Counted from the stretch's first letter, positions 37,378-48,724 are shown. The stretch: 64,000 nt of DNA from Monarcha castaneiventris obscurior (GCA_026261815.1 JAMPIT010000583.1:2108001-2172000), one strand, 5' to 3'. The notes: generated from the letters alone by a model not told the origin. Made by a program: numbers and translations.

Positions 37378-38415
37378 CACAGAACCCCAGGTTGGGTGAG
37401 GCTGGAGGGGCCCACGAGGGCTCCTCTGGTGCCACCTCCCTGCTCCAGCAGGGCCATCCCAGAGCACAGGGCACAGCAGTGTGTCCATGGGGCTCTGCAA
37501 TATCCCCAGGGAGGAGACTGCACAGCCTCTCTGGGCACTCTGCTCAGGGCTGGGCACTGCCCAGGGCACAAGTTCTGCCTCCTGGGCAGGGGCAGCTCCC
37601 TGGGCTCAGGCCCTGCCCGTGGCTCTGGTGCCATTGCTGGGCCCCGGAGCAGAGCCCGGGCCCTGCTCGGAGCCCTCCCTGCACACAGGGACAGCCAGGG
37701 CTGAGGGCCCCTCTCAGCTGGGGCTCCTCTCGAGGCTGAGCAGCCCCAGCTCCCTCAGCCTTTCCTGGGCACGGAGATGCTCCAGGCATCCATCCATGCT
37801 CAGCTGCGCAGCCTCCGCCGGCCCCGCTCCAGGAGCTCCCTGGCCCTGCTGTGCTGAGGGTCCAGAGCTGGACACGGCACTGCAGAGGTGTCCCAGGCCG
37901 GGCACAGGGGCAGGATCCCCTCCCTGACCTGCTGCCAAGGCTCTTCCCGATGCCCCCAGGGCACCCTCGGCCTCCTTGGCCCCAGGACACTCTGCTGCCT
38001 CAGGGACAGCTCCGTGTCCCCCAGCACCCCCAGGACACTCTGCTGCCTCAGGGACAGCTCCGTGTCCCCCAGCACCCCCAGGACACTCTGCTGCCTCAGG
38101 GACAGCTCCGTGTCCCCCAGCACCCCCAGGACACTCTGCTGCCTCAGGGACAGCTCCGTGTCCCCCAGCACCCCCAGGACACTCTGCTGCCTCAGGGACA
38201 GCTCCATGTCCCCCAGCACCCCCAGCTCCTTCCCCACAGAGCTGCTCCAGCAGCTCCCCCCAGCCTGTGCTGGTGCTGGGATTGTTCCTGCCCAGGAGCA
38301 GGACCTGCATTTGCCTTGGTTGAACTTCAGATGTTTTTTCCCTGCCCAACTCCCCCAGGTGTTGAGGTCCCTCTGAAGGGCTGCACAGCCCTCCCAGATT
38401 TGTGTCCCATGGACA
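37378..38415 (-). mobile_element. CR1 LINE, about 1 kb, with reverse-transcriptase C-terminal part
   Basis: This is the longest CR1 copy in the window. The plus strand starts at CACAGAACCCCAGGTTGGGT, the reverse complement of the 3' end, and extends to about 38,415, well into ORF2. On the minus strand a frame is open from 38,237 to 37,800. It shows the expected C-terminal reverse-transcriptase succession: a GVL-D-LS-QQ-AL-like motif, a VREGILPLCPAWDTS segment, and RARELLERGRRRL. Comparison with CR1 ORF2 is from family knowledge. The catalytic domain is upstream and absent, so the copy is dead. Inside the coding part a 48-bp segment is repeated five times (listed separately). The copy is unusually GC-rich compared with other CR1 copies here. 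Confidence 0.94.
37984..38223 (-). repeat. Five-copy 48-bp tandem repeat inside CR1 ORF2
   Basis: Five adjoining units of exactly 48 bp, starting at 37,984, 38,032, 38,080, 38,128 and 38,176. Each begins AGGACACTCTGCTGCCTCAG and ends CCCCCAGCACCCCC on the plus strand. Units 1-4 are identical and unit 5 differs by one base (CCATG for CCGTG). On the minus strand each unit encodes 16 residues, GVLGDTELSLRQQSVL in four units, with M for T in the unit read first. This lines up with the single conserved GVLVD-type segment of CR1 reverse transcriptase. Sequence on both sides continues as ordinary CR1, so the array arose by local duplication within an inserted or donor element. The unit length keeps the frame open. 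Confidence 0.97.
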
Positions 38416-38929
38416 TATTGAACCAGTTAATCATTCAAAGTACCAAATTCTGAATAAAAAAGCAAAGCTATACAAACTATTCATGGGCTGCATCCGAAGC
38501 ACTGCAGCAGACTTTAGAAAAAGAGTCCCAGATTTCCATGACTGTGTTCAACCATTACTTGTTTAAAGAATTATTTCAGTTGTGTGGCTTTACTTAATGT
38601 AAGTGTGCCTGCAAGAAACCAGCTAAAAATGAAACTGGATTTTCGTGCATACTATTACTGTGATGTGGCCACTGAAGAAGCTCTCTAAAACACAGAAAGT
38701 TAACAGAAATTTTAGGGGCAAATATTGTGCCCCAGGGTTTAAATATGAAAATCCCATTTTAGAAATCCAAACGCCAAGAGCACAGCTCAGATACACAGCA
38801 GGTTTATAACCAGGATCCTAAACTTTAAAAACTGGAACTCGTGGTACTATTTAAACCAAACCAAACTCTCTCAATATTTCTTGTTTTCATTTGTATTCTG
38901 CTCATTTGTGCATCCCCATTTCATGGTGG
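38416..38929. other. Spacer between CR1 pieces
   Basis: About 500 bp of AT-rich sequence with no recognised gene or repeat. Part of it may be an undetectably decayed extension of the old LINE to its right. Confidence 0.5.
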
Positions 38930-39245
38930 CTTTTTCCCACATGCACTTAGCCATGTTAATATCTTCATGGATTTGTTTATAATAACCTTTAAATCCTTTC
39001 CCTGTCATTATGCTGTAGAGCTTTTTGTTGTATATACACTTTTTATTCTGGTTCATTGCCTACATATCGATTATTTCACATTTGTCTATGTTAAACACTG
39101 AACAGTATTTTCCACTTGCTAGTCCCGCCATTTAAAAATACCCAAATCCATCAGAAACAACTTGGTTGCTTTCCTCTCAGTTATTAGCTATACATTTAAT
39201 TCTGATAGTATTAGCAAAACATCAAAGTTGGTCACAGGGAACAGG
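38930..39245 (-). mobile_element. Ancient CR1/L3-like LINE fragment
   Basis: The plus strand has the succession AAATCCTTTCCCTGTCATTA, GTATATACACTTTTTATTCT, ATTATTTCACATTTGTCTAT followed by GTTAAACACT, and lastly TAGTATTAGCAAAACATC. This matches the order of the reverse-complemented ORF2 C-terminal region in old amniote CR1/L3-type LINEs (CTCACATTTATC-ACATTAAA and later TATCATC-GCAAA). It is AT-rich and heavily diverged, unlike the GC-rich young copies around it. It is probably an insertion far older than birds' recent CR1 activity. The boundaries are approximate. Confidence 0.55.
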
Positions 39246-39486
39246 GTATTTGTCAGAGAAGTGCCACAAAACACCTGCTTGGATACTGGCATTTTCAGTG
39301 GGGACACTCACACTCAGAATGAAACTGCTGAGGTCTCTATGCTGACTTTAAAGACACTTCAACAAAGTCAACAGGAGCTGCTTCCCCTGCCTGTTTTGTG
39401 TAAAGAACTGAATTTTTTCAATATTTAATACTATCTACAATCATCAAAATATTATTAATCTCATATTTCCAGCAACAGAAAAATTA

Positions 39487-40039
39487 TAGAGTCATAGAAT
39501 ATTTTGGGTTGGAAAGAACCCTAAAGCCCACCCAGTGCCACCCCTGCCAGGGCAGGGACACCTTCCACTGTCCCAGGCTGCTCCAAGCCCCAATGTCCAA
39601 CCTGGCCTTGGGCACTGCCAGGGATCCAGGGGCAGCCACAGCTTCTCTGGGCACCCTGTGCCAGGGCCTGCCCACCCTCCCAGGGAACAATTCCTGCCCA
39701 ATATCCCATCCATCCCTGCCCTCTGGCACTGGGAAGCCATTCCCTGGCTCCTGGCACTGCAGTCCCTGAGGAATTGTCCCTCTCTGGTTTCCCTGCAGCC
39801 CCTGGAAGGTGCTGTGAGGTCTCCACACAACCTTCTCCTCTCCAGGCTGAGCAGCCCCAGCTCTCCCAGCCTGGCTCCACAGGGGAGGGGCTCCAGTCCC
39901 TCAGCACCTCCGTGGCCTCCTCTGGACTCGCTCCAACAGCTCCATGACCTTCTTATGTTGTGACACCAGAACTGCTCACAGCATTCCAGGTCTCAGGAGA
40001 GGAGAGTAGAGGGCAATAATCACCTACTTCATCCTGCTG
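39487..40039 (-). mobile_element. CR1 LINE, young subfamily
   Basis: The plus strand opens with GAGTCATAGAATATTTTGGG, the reverse complement of the terminal decamer region. It passes through the young-type 3' module and continues past GGACTCGCTCCAACAGCTCC to GCATTCCAGGTCTCAGGAGA and ACTTCATCCTGCTG. It therefore includes some 80 bp more of the reverse-transcriptase end than the 20.8 kb copy. Over the shared 460 bp the two are almost identical in opposite orientation. It encodes no functional protein. Confidence 0.96.
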
Positions 40040-41887
40040 TCATAAATGTCATATTTAATTTATTTACTAACACTCTGCATAAGAATTGAATAATACTGAA
40101 ATACTATATCTGTGATGTCTGCACAAAACACTATGGTGCAAACGCCTTTCAACCTCCCATAGATCTCTTTCACCTGCAAATAGCCTCTTTGTAATATTCC
40201 TGGGCTTTGAATAATCCTGAAAATGATGTGGATAAAGACTGGTGAGCTCTGGCTGTGTGTCAAGTAATTGCTGTTATATCCATCTGTAACCCTTCCGGAA
40301 GCTGTGGGGTATAACACAGTGACTACAGCTTAAAGACTTATCTAAATATCTTCCAGCTATTTTCTTCCACTCTTAACTGGCTAAATTTTACCTTTCACTG
40401 GTAAAGTCACAGTATTTTTGTAGTCTTTCTTCTCTACCCTCACTTTCAGTGACATTAAAGGCAAAGGGAGGGACTGTGGCACAAACAAATTAAAGCCACC
40501 AAGATGCTCTGAACAATCTGAATTTCTGTGGTGGGCCCAGTTTTTTGCTGCAGATACAAAGCAATTTTTAGGAAAGGGTCCTCTTTAAGAGTGTTACCTT
40601 CAGGTTTTCTGGAACACCAACCCCCATTTGCAACTTTATTGAGCAAAAACACCCACTGTACAAATGTAGTGTCTTATCCATAAATATTGGTATCATCTCC
40701 AAATTCTTTGTGTCCACTCCCAATAAAACTTTATTAAAACATCAACCTGAAATTCGACAAACTTATTTTAGCCCATTCAGTGCTCTTTCTTTTCTATTTT
40801 GTATCTCCACACTACAAACCACTGTCTTCCCCCTCAGCTGAGGAACCAGAACGCAGGCTGGTCACCAAGTCTAACTTACATCCCATCTTTTATCTTTTTG
40901 AAAGGCAGAACCAAACAAATGCAGCTGTGCTTTTATCCGTCTTTAGAGAACTGACTTTTCTCTCTAATCAAGTTGAGAATATGTGTCTAAAAAAAAGTCA
41001 ACCAAATTTAAGCAATACAAAAACCATCATTCCAACAGAATAAAAATTTGGATTGCAGATATTGCCTGATTGTTTCCATATGAGGTGTAACCCAGCACAA
41101 TTGGCAGTGCAGGTTACAAACAAACCTTTGGAAACAGTCAGAACTGCTGCTGGAAGCAGCACCGTTGAGTAGTAGCACTGCTACTACAGGATATAATTTT
41201 GTGCAGCCAATGTAATCTATTTCTAATGCAGATCTGAGAGAACAGAATAAAGGACCTTAAAAAAAAAAAGAACCAAAAAAACCCAAAACCCACAAAAGTA
41301 ACAACCCCCCCAACTCCCTAAAGAAGAGGCTTAAAAGCATTTTTAAAAAACCATTAAAGATATCGGTTCTCTGCCCTCCATAATTATTTCTTATTTTTCT
41401 TCTCTTCTCCACCCTTCTTCCTCTATAAATACTCAATTCCAGTGCTCTTCTTAAAGTACTGCCTGCTGCAGGTAACATGAGCTTTACAAAGGAATGCATT
41501 TGCCCTGGACATAGCATTAGCTACAAAAATACAACTTCAGGAACACAAATTTAGGAATCACTCATCTTGAAACACTGGCAATCACCACACTGTACCCAGA
41601 AGCATCAAGCTATTATAAATTTAGTCACTATGACAAAGATATAGAAAAACAGAAACCAGATAAAGTGAGAGAAACAAAAGCAATGAGGCAATGCAGGGGG
41701 GTCTGGCGTTTATCATTTGCATTCTGCTGGCTTTACTGGAGTGTCTGGCCTGCTATTGCGCTGCTTCCCCCCTTTATGAAAACGAACCAACATCATTTTG
41801 TACCATTTCCATGCTTGCTTTATTTTCTGAATGTTCTCCTCTGTCCCTTCAGGTCTCAGAAAGCTTTACCAGGCAGCCAGTATGCAT
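40040..41887. other. Unique non-coding stretch, no gene seen
   Basis: About 1.85 kb. A perfect 8-bp stem with a 3-nt loop, GTAGTAGC-ACT-GCTACTAC, lies at 41,169-41,187. An A-rich run with several CCAAAAAAACCC-like steps lies at about 41,258-41,310. No exon, RNA gene or transposon was recognised. Confidence 0.55.
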
Positions 41888-42037
41888 CCAGCTGTGGCTG
41901 TCCCTGGATCCCTGGCAGTGCCCAAGGCCAGGCTGGACAGGGCTGGGAGCAGCCTGGGATAGCAGAAGGTGTCCCTGCCCATGGCAGGACTGGATGGGCT
42001 CTAAGGATCCAACCCAAACCATTCTGGGGTTCTGTGC
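41888..42037 (+). mobile_element. CR1 LINE 3' tip, 150 bp
   Basis: It starts abruptly at CCAGCTGTGGCTGTCCCTGG and runs through CAGTGCCCAAGGCCAGGCTG, AGAAGGTGTCCCTGCCCATG and AACCCAAACCATTCTGGGGTT. It is the last 150 bp of a CR1 with the rest truncated. ATTCTGGGGTTCTGTG is a mutated terminal repeat. Confidence 0.92.
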
Positions 42038-43091
42038 TCTGCACCTTTTAGGTATTTATTCTTTGGGTTGTGGGCTGATCCCTCACTTGGAGCTTCCCCA
42101 CTCTGTACTTGCTTTGAATGAGCAAAGAGTTCAAAGTCTGAAAACACAAAGGGAAAAGCTGACTGAATTCCCCTCTGCTGCTGCAGAACATCACTGCCAA
42201 AGCAAGAATCAGCTGGATTTTATTTATATTGCCAGACAGAATGTTTACTGGGAACAGGAGTAGGAGGAAGAAATATTTTGCCAGTGATACAAGAAAATAA
42301 CAATTTCTATTTTACTATTCTATTTCTATCTAATGAATATTCACCCCCAGAGGTTATGTGATAGTTGGGTGAGTTTACTTTTAGGGAAAATTCAAATCAA
42401 AAGACAGTTCTGCAACCGTAAATATATTCCACTGAGAATTGCATTCACCTTGCAATACTCAGGAGAAAACATCTCATTTGTTCAATTAATCTGACCTTTA
42501 TCAAGAGTTTGTACAGACAAAACACTCTCAGGGAACAAAGACTTGGAGTCAGAGTGAGCAGCACTGGGGACCTGAGCAGTGCTGCACAAAGGGATGTTTA
42601 AAGGCTGCCACTGCACACTCGGCAGAGCTGCTGCTGATTTACAGGGAGAACACAGCTCTGGGCCAAACTGCTCCCCACAATCCTCCCAAAAGCAATGGAG
42701 ATGCCTCCAAGTGCCAAGGAGAAGTGCTGAGGAAGCCTTCCCTGGGTCCCCAAAGTCACATCTCTGTCTGCAGAAGACACGCCTCAGAACCAATTTTTAA
42801 ATTCCCACTGAATGACCTAAAACTCTGCCTGAGAGCAAAGCCTGGTGTCAGTCACACGGCACAGCCCTGGCTGGGGAACCAGGCTCAGAACTGTCTGAAA
42901 AATCAACATGTTTTCTCAAAAACCCTCCCTGTGGCTACCGGGACTGGAATGTCAACCTTGGAGTGGTTTTATCCCCTCCTAATAACCGTCAAGAGGGGGA
43001 AAGGTAGGGGCTGAGTCTGGAGGCTGTTGGCTTTTACAGCAACAGAAACAGAAACTGGAGAGTAATGGGTTGAGAAAGGTGAAATGAGGGA

Positions 43092-43140
43092 TGGAGGGAA
43101 GGAGGGAAGGAAGGAGGGAAGGAGGGATAGGAAGGAAGGA
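43092..43140 (+). repeat. GGAA/GGAGGGAA microsatellite
   Basis: About 49 bp of imperfect GGAA and GGAGGGAA units, interrupted once by GGATAGG. It is a purine-only simple repeat of a type that is often length-variable. Confidence 0.9.
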
Positions 43141-43839
43141 TTACTGGACCATCACAAATTTAGAATTGCCTGAAGCTGCAATCCAGCCCAAGGTGTGTTC
43201 TGAGAGCCAATGATTGCTCTGAGAACAGAGGGATGAGTCCTGAGAAAAGAAAAGGGCTGGACACTGATTTTACTGTAAATGGCCGAAACTTGTGCTAACT
43301 TGGAGCACCAGGTTATTTTTTATTCAACTGTTTTCAAGCCTTCTTATCTTTCCTCTCCTCCAGCACCACCACAATGCATTTTGCTCTGGTCTGCTGACAA
43401 GCACTACCACAGACATCCACCTTAGCCACCAAAATATTCCCCCTTCCATCTGAACATCCTCTTTGAGTCCGAAATTGCCTTAAAGTCCTAAAAAGTGTGA
43501 ATTTTATATAAACCCACATGTTCAATGGCAAAGACAAAAAGGTTCACTTTAATTAGGTTGCTTTCCTTTTGGGCCATTTTTTTAAAAAGAAAATAATTTT
43601 CAGTCATTCTTTACTGCTTTAGGAATATCAGTTTTCAGTACAGACCCATTTTGGAAAATTATGAGTACACAAAGTCTGCTCACATCCATTGAGGTGCAGG
43701 CTCTGAAGTAACAGACCTCCCTTCCTCTTCCAGGCTAAAATTATCAATCTGGAAGCCAATTTTTAAAAGTGAAATTGGAAAATGAGAAATTCCAATAGAA
43801 ATTCGGATCTGTTTTTTTCCTTTTCCTTTCATTAATTCC

Positions 43840-44420
43840 TGCCTGCAGCCGTTGTAACTGATTGCAAAAAGAGAATGCCTGCTAGAGGAGCAGGCATGGG
43901 CTGGAATCAGGTGCCTGCATCTGGGAGAAAGCTATTAAGCAACAGGTCATGCTGCCTGCTTTTTGTGAGTTTATTGCCTCCCATTCAATCTTACATTAAA
44001 TTTACTTTACCATAAATTGAGACTGCAGGATTCTGCAGGATCAGCCCCTAGCAGCAAATGGATGAAAGCATGTGCAAATGCTAGCAGTGCCAGAGTTGCC
44101 AAGCCTGCTTGGCCAGAGAGCCTAAATTGACTCACAAGTACTGCTACTCCCAGCCAAAAATAAGAGCGTATTGCTCTACATTTTCCTTTCTCCATTTCTC
44201 ACAGGCATTTACATTTATATCAACACGTAATGAGTAGAGGAAACACAAAGACATTCAAACAGAATCTTCTTTAAGCTTGTCAAAAACGCCTTTTTTCTTC
44301 CTTTTCCTCACATTAACGTTAATTGGAGCTGGGCAAAACTCCTAGCATTAATAGCAATAAAAGCAGAGCTGGTACATTAGATTTAATTAGCATCTAAACT
44401 AAAGATCCTACACCCCGCCA
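43840..44420. promoter_or_regulatory. Conserved-looking AT-rich block
   Basis: Repeat-free sequence with a developmental-enhancer look: CAGCCGTTGTAACTGATTGC, CATTAAATTTACTTTACCAT, GTGCAAATGCTAGC, CATTAATAGCAATAAAAGC and GATTTAATTAGCATC. It is surrounded by less structured DNA. TGCAAATGCT recurs here and at 26.5 and 26.7 kb. Function is inferred from composition and motif density only. Confidence 0.35.
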
Positions 44421-46154
44421 GCCATTTCCACCCAGGAAACCCTTCCTCTCCAGCCAGCTGGGATGTGGCACAGGGCAGCTCTTCCACATCAGCAGCAATA
44501 AATTCCACCAAGAGGGGCAAGGAACAGGTAAGGAGGTCACACCAAGCCTAACTAGGACAGTGGGTCAAGGACTGACCTCCTTGTGAGAGCAGCTTCCCTG
44601 TGAATAAAATCAAAATGCTCTTCAGAGATAACTGAAATCATGTTTACTGCATGGGTTCATAAATCTGAGATGTGGAGCTGCACAGACACCACTCAATCCC
44701 AGCAACATCATCGTAAATCAAAAGACCAGCAACTTGAAAGCCTCTTACACTTTTTAGAATAACCCAAAGACTTATTCACAGCATTTGTTTTTTTCTGCCT
44801 TGCTTTATTTTTATGTCTTGTAGGATGTGTGTTGCCATCTATATTTAACAGCAAATGTAAAAGACAGTCTTGTAGATCAGAAAGACGAAAGTTTCTTCTT
44901 GTTCTGTTCCCTTCAGCTCACTCTGGTACCTCCACCCCCTCCCTGGCTCTTGTTTTTCCCATCTCCATGCTGCTTCCTTTATCCTCCCTTCCTCAGTACC
45001 CACAGCTCCCTGTTGTTCCTCTTTCTCCTCTTTCAGATCCACCTCGTCTCGTTCCAGCTCTTGTATTCTGATCTCCTATTTTCAAAAATACCAGACAAGA
45101 AGGTAACAGAAAAAGAAAAAAAAAGAAAAAAAAATCAAAAGCTCTTGGCAAAGCGGCTATTCTGTAAATGACCTAACTGGACATTGTGATACTTTTATTT
45201 TAAGAATTTTTTTAGGACAAATCCAAGCAGCTCTCCTTTTTCTTCTAACATAAAGATTTTTTTACTCTAAAAAAAGGCCAAGTTACAAAGCATTTTTAAC
45301 CTTTTCCAAGGAATATGGATGTTTGTGACTCTGCTGCTGGAAGAAGATTGGTTAATTCAAAATAGCACCTTGTATCAGTGATTCACAACCCTTCCAGATG
45401 ACCTCTGCCCATTAGCCACATCCTTTATTTATGTCTGGTGTGGAATTACAGGGCTGATTTTCACTCTGGGCCAAAACCAAACTGATTTTCCCAGGTCACG
45501 GGTCAGGACAGAGCTCAGGCAAATAATCCCTTTAAACATGGTTCTGGTTCCTTATGAATATCTTGGCTCTTGAGCTCCCTCAGTAAGAAAACAGGACACA
45601 GTAAGAAAAGAGGACAAAGCACCCCATCATGAAAGGCTCCAAATGGATGCAGAACTCATGAGCATATCTGGTTTGGAAATGTCACCTGCCAGTTAAGGGA
45701 CTTGTCCACTTCCACATCCAAATGCCCAATTTGTGCATGCAGTGATGGTAACTGGAGAGCAAACCTGCCTGGAAACCCTGCTTTAGCTTCTGCTGCACCT
45801 AGAGCATATCTTGTAAAGCACATCTGAGTACAAAGTTTTAATGATTCTTTTTCAAGGGTGTTGAAAGGTATTTTTCTAAGATTATTGTTTCCAGGGATAA
45901 AAAACTTCTGCTCATTGTCACTGAGTAGCACCACAAAAGTGCCAACCTCCACAGCCACACTAATCTCTGTGATCTAAGAAAAACTGTTGTCCTATCCATT
46001 TTTGAGTACCCCAAATAATGGTGGTCTAGTGGGGCAAGAGGAGCAATAACAGAAGTTATGCTCGAAAGGAAATCAAAATATCCACAAACGTGGAGGAAAA
46101 ATTTTCTGTCCCAAGGTTTTTAGAGCGCCTGTGCACACCATAATGTGCACCCCG

Positions 46155-46551
46155 AAGGAATTGGGAGTGTTCAGCCTGGAGAAGAGGAGGACTCAGGGTG
46201 ACCTCATTGTGGCCTTTCAGTGCCTGAAGGGAGCTGAAAGAAAGATGGAGAGAGACCATTGATAAGGGATGGAGGGACAGGACACAGGGAATGGCTTCCC
46301 ACTGACAGAGAGTTAGTTTACATCAGATTTCTAGAAGAAATTGTTCCCTGGGAGGGTGGGCAGGCCCTGGCACAGGGTGCCCAGAGCAGCTGTGGCTGCC
46401 CCTGGATCCCTGGCAGTGCCCAAGGCCAGGTTGGACATTGGGGCTTGGAGCAGCCTGGGACAGTGGGAGGTGTCCCTGCCCATGGCAGGGGTGGCACTGG
46501 ATGGGCTTTAAGGTCCCTTCCAAGCCAAACAATTCTAGATTCTCTGATATC
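46155..46551 (+). mobile_element. CR1 LINE, intermediate subfamily
   Basis: It starts at AAGGAATTGGGAGTGTTCAG, just after the reverse-transcriptase frame, and ends in CAATTCTAGATTCTCTGATAT, a decayed terminal repeat. The 3' half carries the young-type GTTCCCTGGGAGGGTGGGCA. The segment before it (AGTTAGTTTACATCAGATTT) keeps the older form. It therefore links the old type at 54.2 kb with the young copies. Confidence 0.94.
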
Positions 46552-47769
46552 ATATATATATCAAAGTTTTAAAAGGTACAAAACAGAAATAAACATCAAA
46601 ATCCAATCAGAGTATTTTTAAATGGACAGTGAAGGTTTCTTAGGTGTATTGTAAAGAATGAAGTTTTGGGCTGCTTTTTCCTAACCATCCTGAAGCAGAG
46701 GTTGCTTTTTCCTGGGAGGGGCTGTGGGGACAAAGTCTGTTAAGGATCATCTCCAGCTGCAGAACTGGCATTGCTCACTGCAGCTCTTTGTGTTCTGTCA
46801 GCTCGCTCTGACAACTGATGGCTCGGATGAGGATGAACTGTGACACTGTCAGAAAGCAGGGGCTTGAGTTTGCACAGACTTCTGTCACTACTGGAGACTG
46901 ATAAGATTAAAACTGTTGTGGTTTTGTTGTGATGGGAGCTCTGTAGCAGAGCACTGCACTGGCTCCAGGGCAGGGCTGTGTGAGCCTGGGCACGGCAGGG
47001 AAGGAGAGGAGGGCGTGGTGAGGCACAGACACTGCTTTTCTAACACCCCACCCAGGATATGGAGACTGCAGAGCTGGGGATATTGTGAATACAGTATTTT
47101 TTAAAGCGTGGCATTAGAGCTCTGTACTGTCCAGTGACATTTCGGAGCAGCCAGGTGAGTGGGGTGAGCAGATAAGGAAAAGCATGGTTGATACAAAGCA
47201 TGTGTAAATGACGGGATGTGTTATCCTGAGGGATTAGGGTGAGAACACCTGAGCATTGTACACAGTAAAGGTCCTGTTGTCCATGCACAGGGAGCCTGCA
47301 GTCAGAGCCAGCCTGGGACAGTCAAATGCCACACACCCCTGGAATGTGTCTGTCCTGCTCCTGGACATCCTGCAGGAGCAGCTGGCTGCCCTCGCATGGA
47401 CAGCCCGTTCATCCACGCCTGCATTCCCGAGTGCTGACACCGCAGATCCATCGTCTGGCACATGCCATCACACCGACTGCACAGCCAGCACACGGGGAGA
47501 GGCCAGCACTGCCTGTGCTCTGCTTCAGCTCTCACTGACCGTTACTCTTGTTTGTCCCCAAAGAATCTCATCCAAACCCTTGTGAAATGACTAAAGGCCT
47601 CCAGAGAAATCAGCAAGACTTTGAATCAATTCATGATTAAAGGTACTGCGAAATGTAGGGCCAGGTTGCTGGGCCCAGTAAGACTGGGCTGGTTCCTGCT
47701 ATGTAATGTTTCCCACTCCTTTAGTTGCATGGTATGATCTTTCCCCAACTTATCTTCTTCAAAATGGAA

Positions 47770-47835
47770 AGAAATACAGGGCTGGAAGGGATTTCCTGAG
47801 TAACCAAGTGTAATCTCCTGCCACCCACAGCAACA
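47770..47835 (-). mobile_element. Possible CR1 3' scrap
   Basis: TACAGGGCTGGAAGGGATTT, then CCTGAGTAACCAAGTGTAAT and CTCCTGCC, resembles the first 60 bp of a reverse-complemented CR1 3' end (GGCTGGAAGGGACCTC then CCAGTCCAAT). It is very short, so a chance match cannot be excluded. Confidence 0.4.
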
Positions 47836-48704
47836 ATAACACAGAAACCTTTTAATTCCCATTTAGTTTCTCAGGATAGGGACTGGCCCTTCTTCTGAGG
47901 AACACTCTGCAACTCAAAAATACACACAAATGCCAAAAAAGCCAGAGATGATGAAAAAATAGGGGGGAGATAAGTAATACAGATGGCCTGGGCTGCCCAC
48001 TCCAAACACATTATGACCTATGCCACTTGCTTATCTTCAAATCTCTTATCTCTGTCTTGGTTGCTAATGACCTGGAATACAAAATTCTCACGTTCAGGCT
48101 CTAAGACAACAAGCAATCCTACAGAGAAAATTGGCAGTCGTGTCCACAGCTTCTCCTCTGGAATTGCCCGTGGCAGGGCTGGAGGTTTCCTGGGTGTTTC
48201 TGTTGTTCCAAGTGACCCCAGGAGCAGCAGCCCTGATCCGGGCGGGAGCAGCTCCCGAGGGAAGGAGGATCAAGGAGCCAGGGCTGTAGAGCTGACCTGA
48301 GCAAAGCACCGAGTCCAACAGCACATGGGACAGGCTGAAGCTTCTTTTGGCATTTGGGGATGATAATTAGCTCAGAAGCTTTACTGCACACCTAAGCCAC
48401 TAGAGCAGGGTGTTACTGCCAGGCTGGGTAAATGCCACCTCTCTCCAGAAGCCGATGCAAAGAGAGGATAAAAACCAGGGCTGCTCTCAATAGCAGAAGT
48501 GGTGCAGCTGGTTGCCGCTGAGATAGATGGGTTTGTTCCTATTTCTCTCAGGTTCTCCTCCTCCCAGTGATTTATGTCAGGGGGGGTTTGTGTTGGCATG
48601 AAACCGCTCACTGTGACAGGGGATGTTCTAGGAGTGACAACCCCTAACTCAGGACCATTCCCGTGTCATTCCTCTGCACAGATGACAGAAATCTTTTTTC
48701 CTGG

Positions 48705-48724
48705 TTATTTATTTATTTATTTAT
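48705..48724. repeat. TTTA microsatellite
   Basis: Five uninterrupted TTAT/TTTA tetranucleotide units, a simple repeat. Confidence 0.85.

Larger units (their letters stand above)
42038..46154. other. Unique non-coding stretch with a GGAA microsatellite
   Basis: About 4.1 kb. No exon or transposon was recognised. An A-rich run sits at 45,110-45,140, downstream of a pyrimidine-rich patch at about 44,930-45,060. The GGAA repeat and a conserved-looking block at 43,840-44,420 are listed separately. Confidence 0.5.

Noticed and set aside
37984..38223. Regular repeats considered as a CRISPR array
   Set aside because: The units abut with no unique spacers and lie inside a CR1 element in vertebrate DNA.
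46936..46957. GAGCTCTGTAGCAGAGCACTGC, resembling a tRNA A box
   Set aside because: No B box (GGTTCGAATCC-like) at the right distance and no cloverleaf. Not a tRNA gene or a supported SINE.
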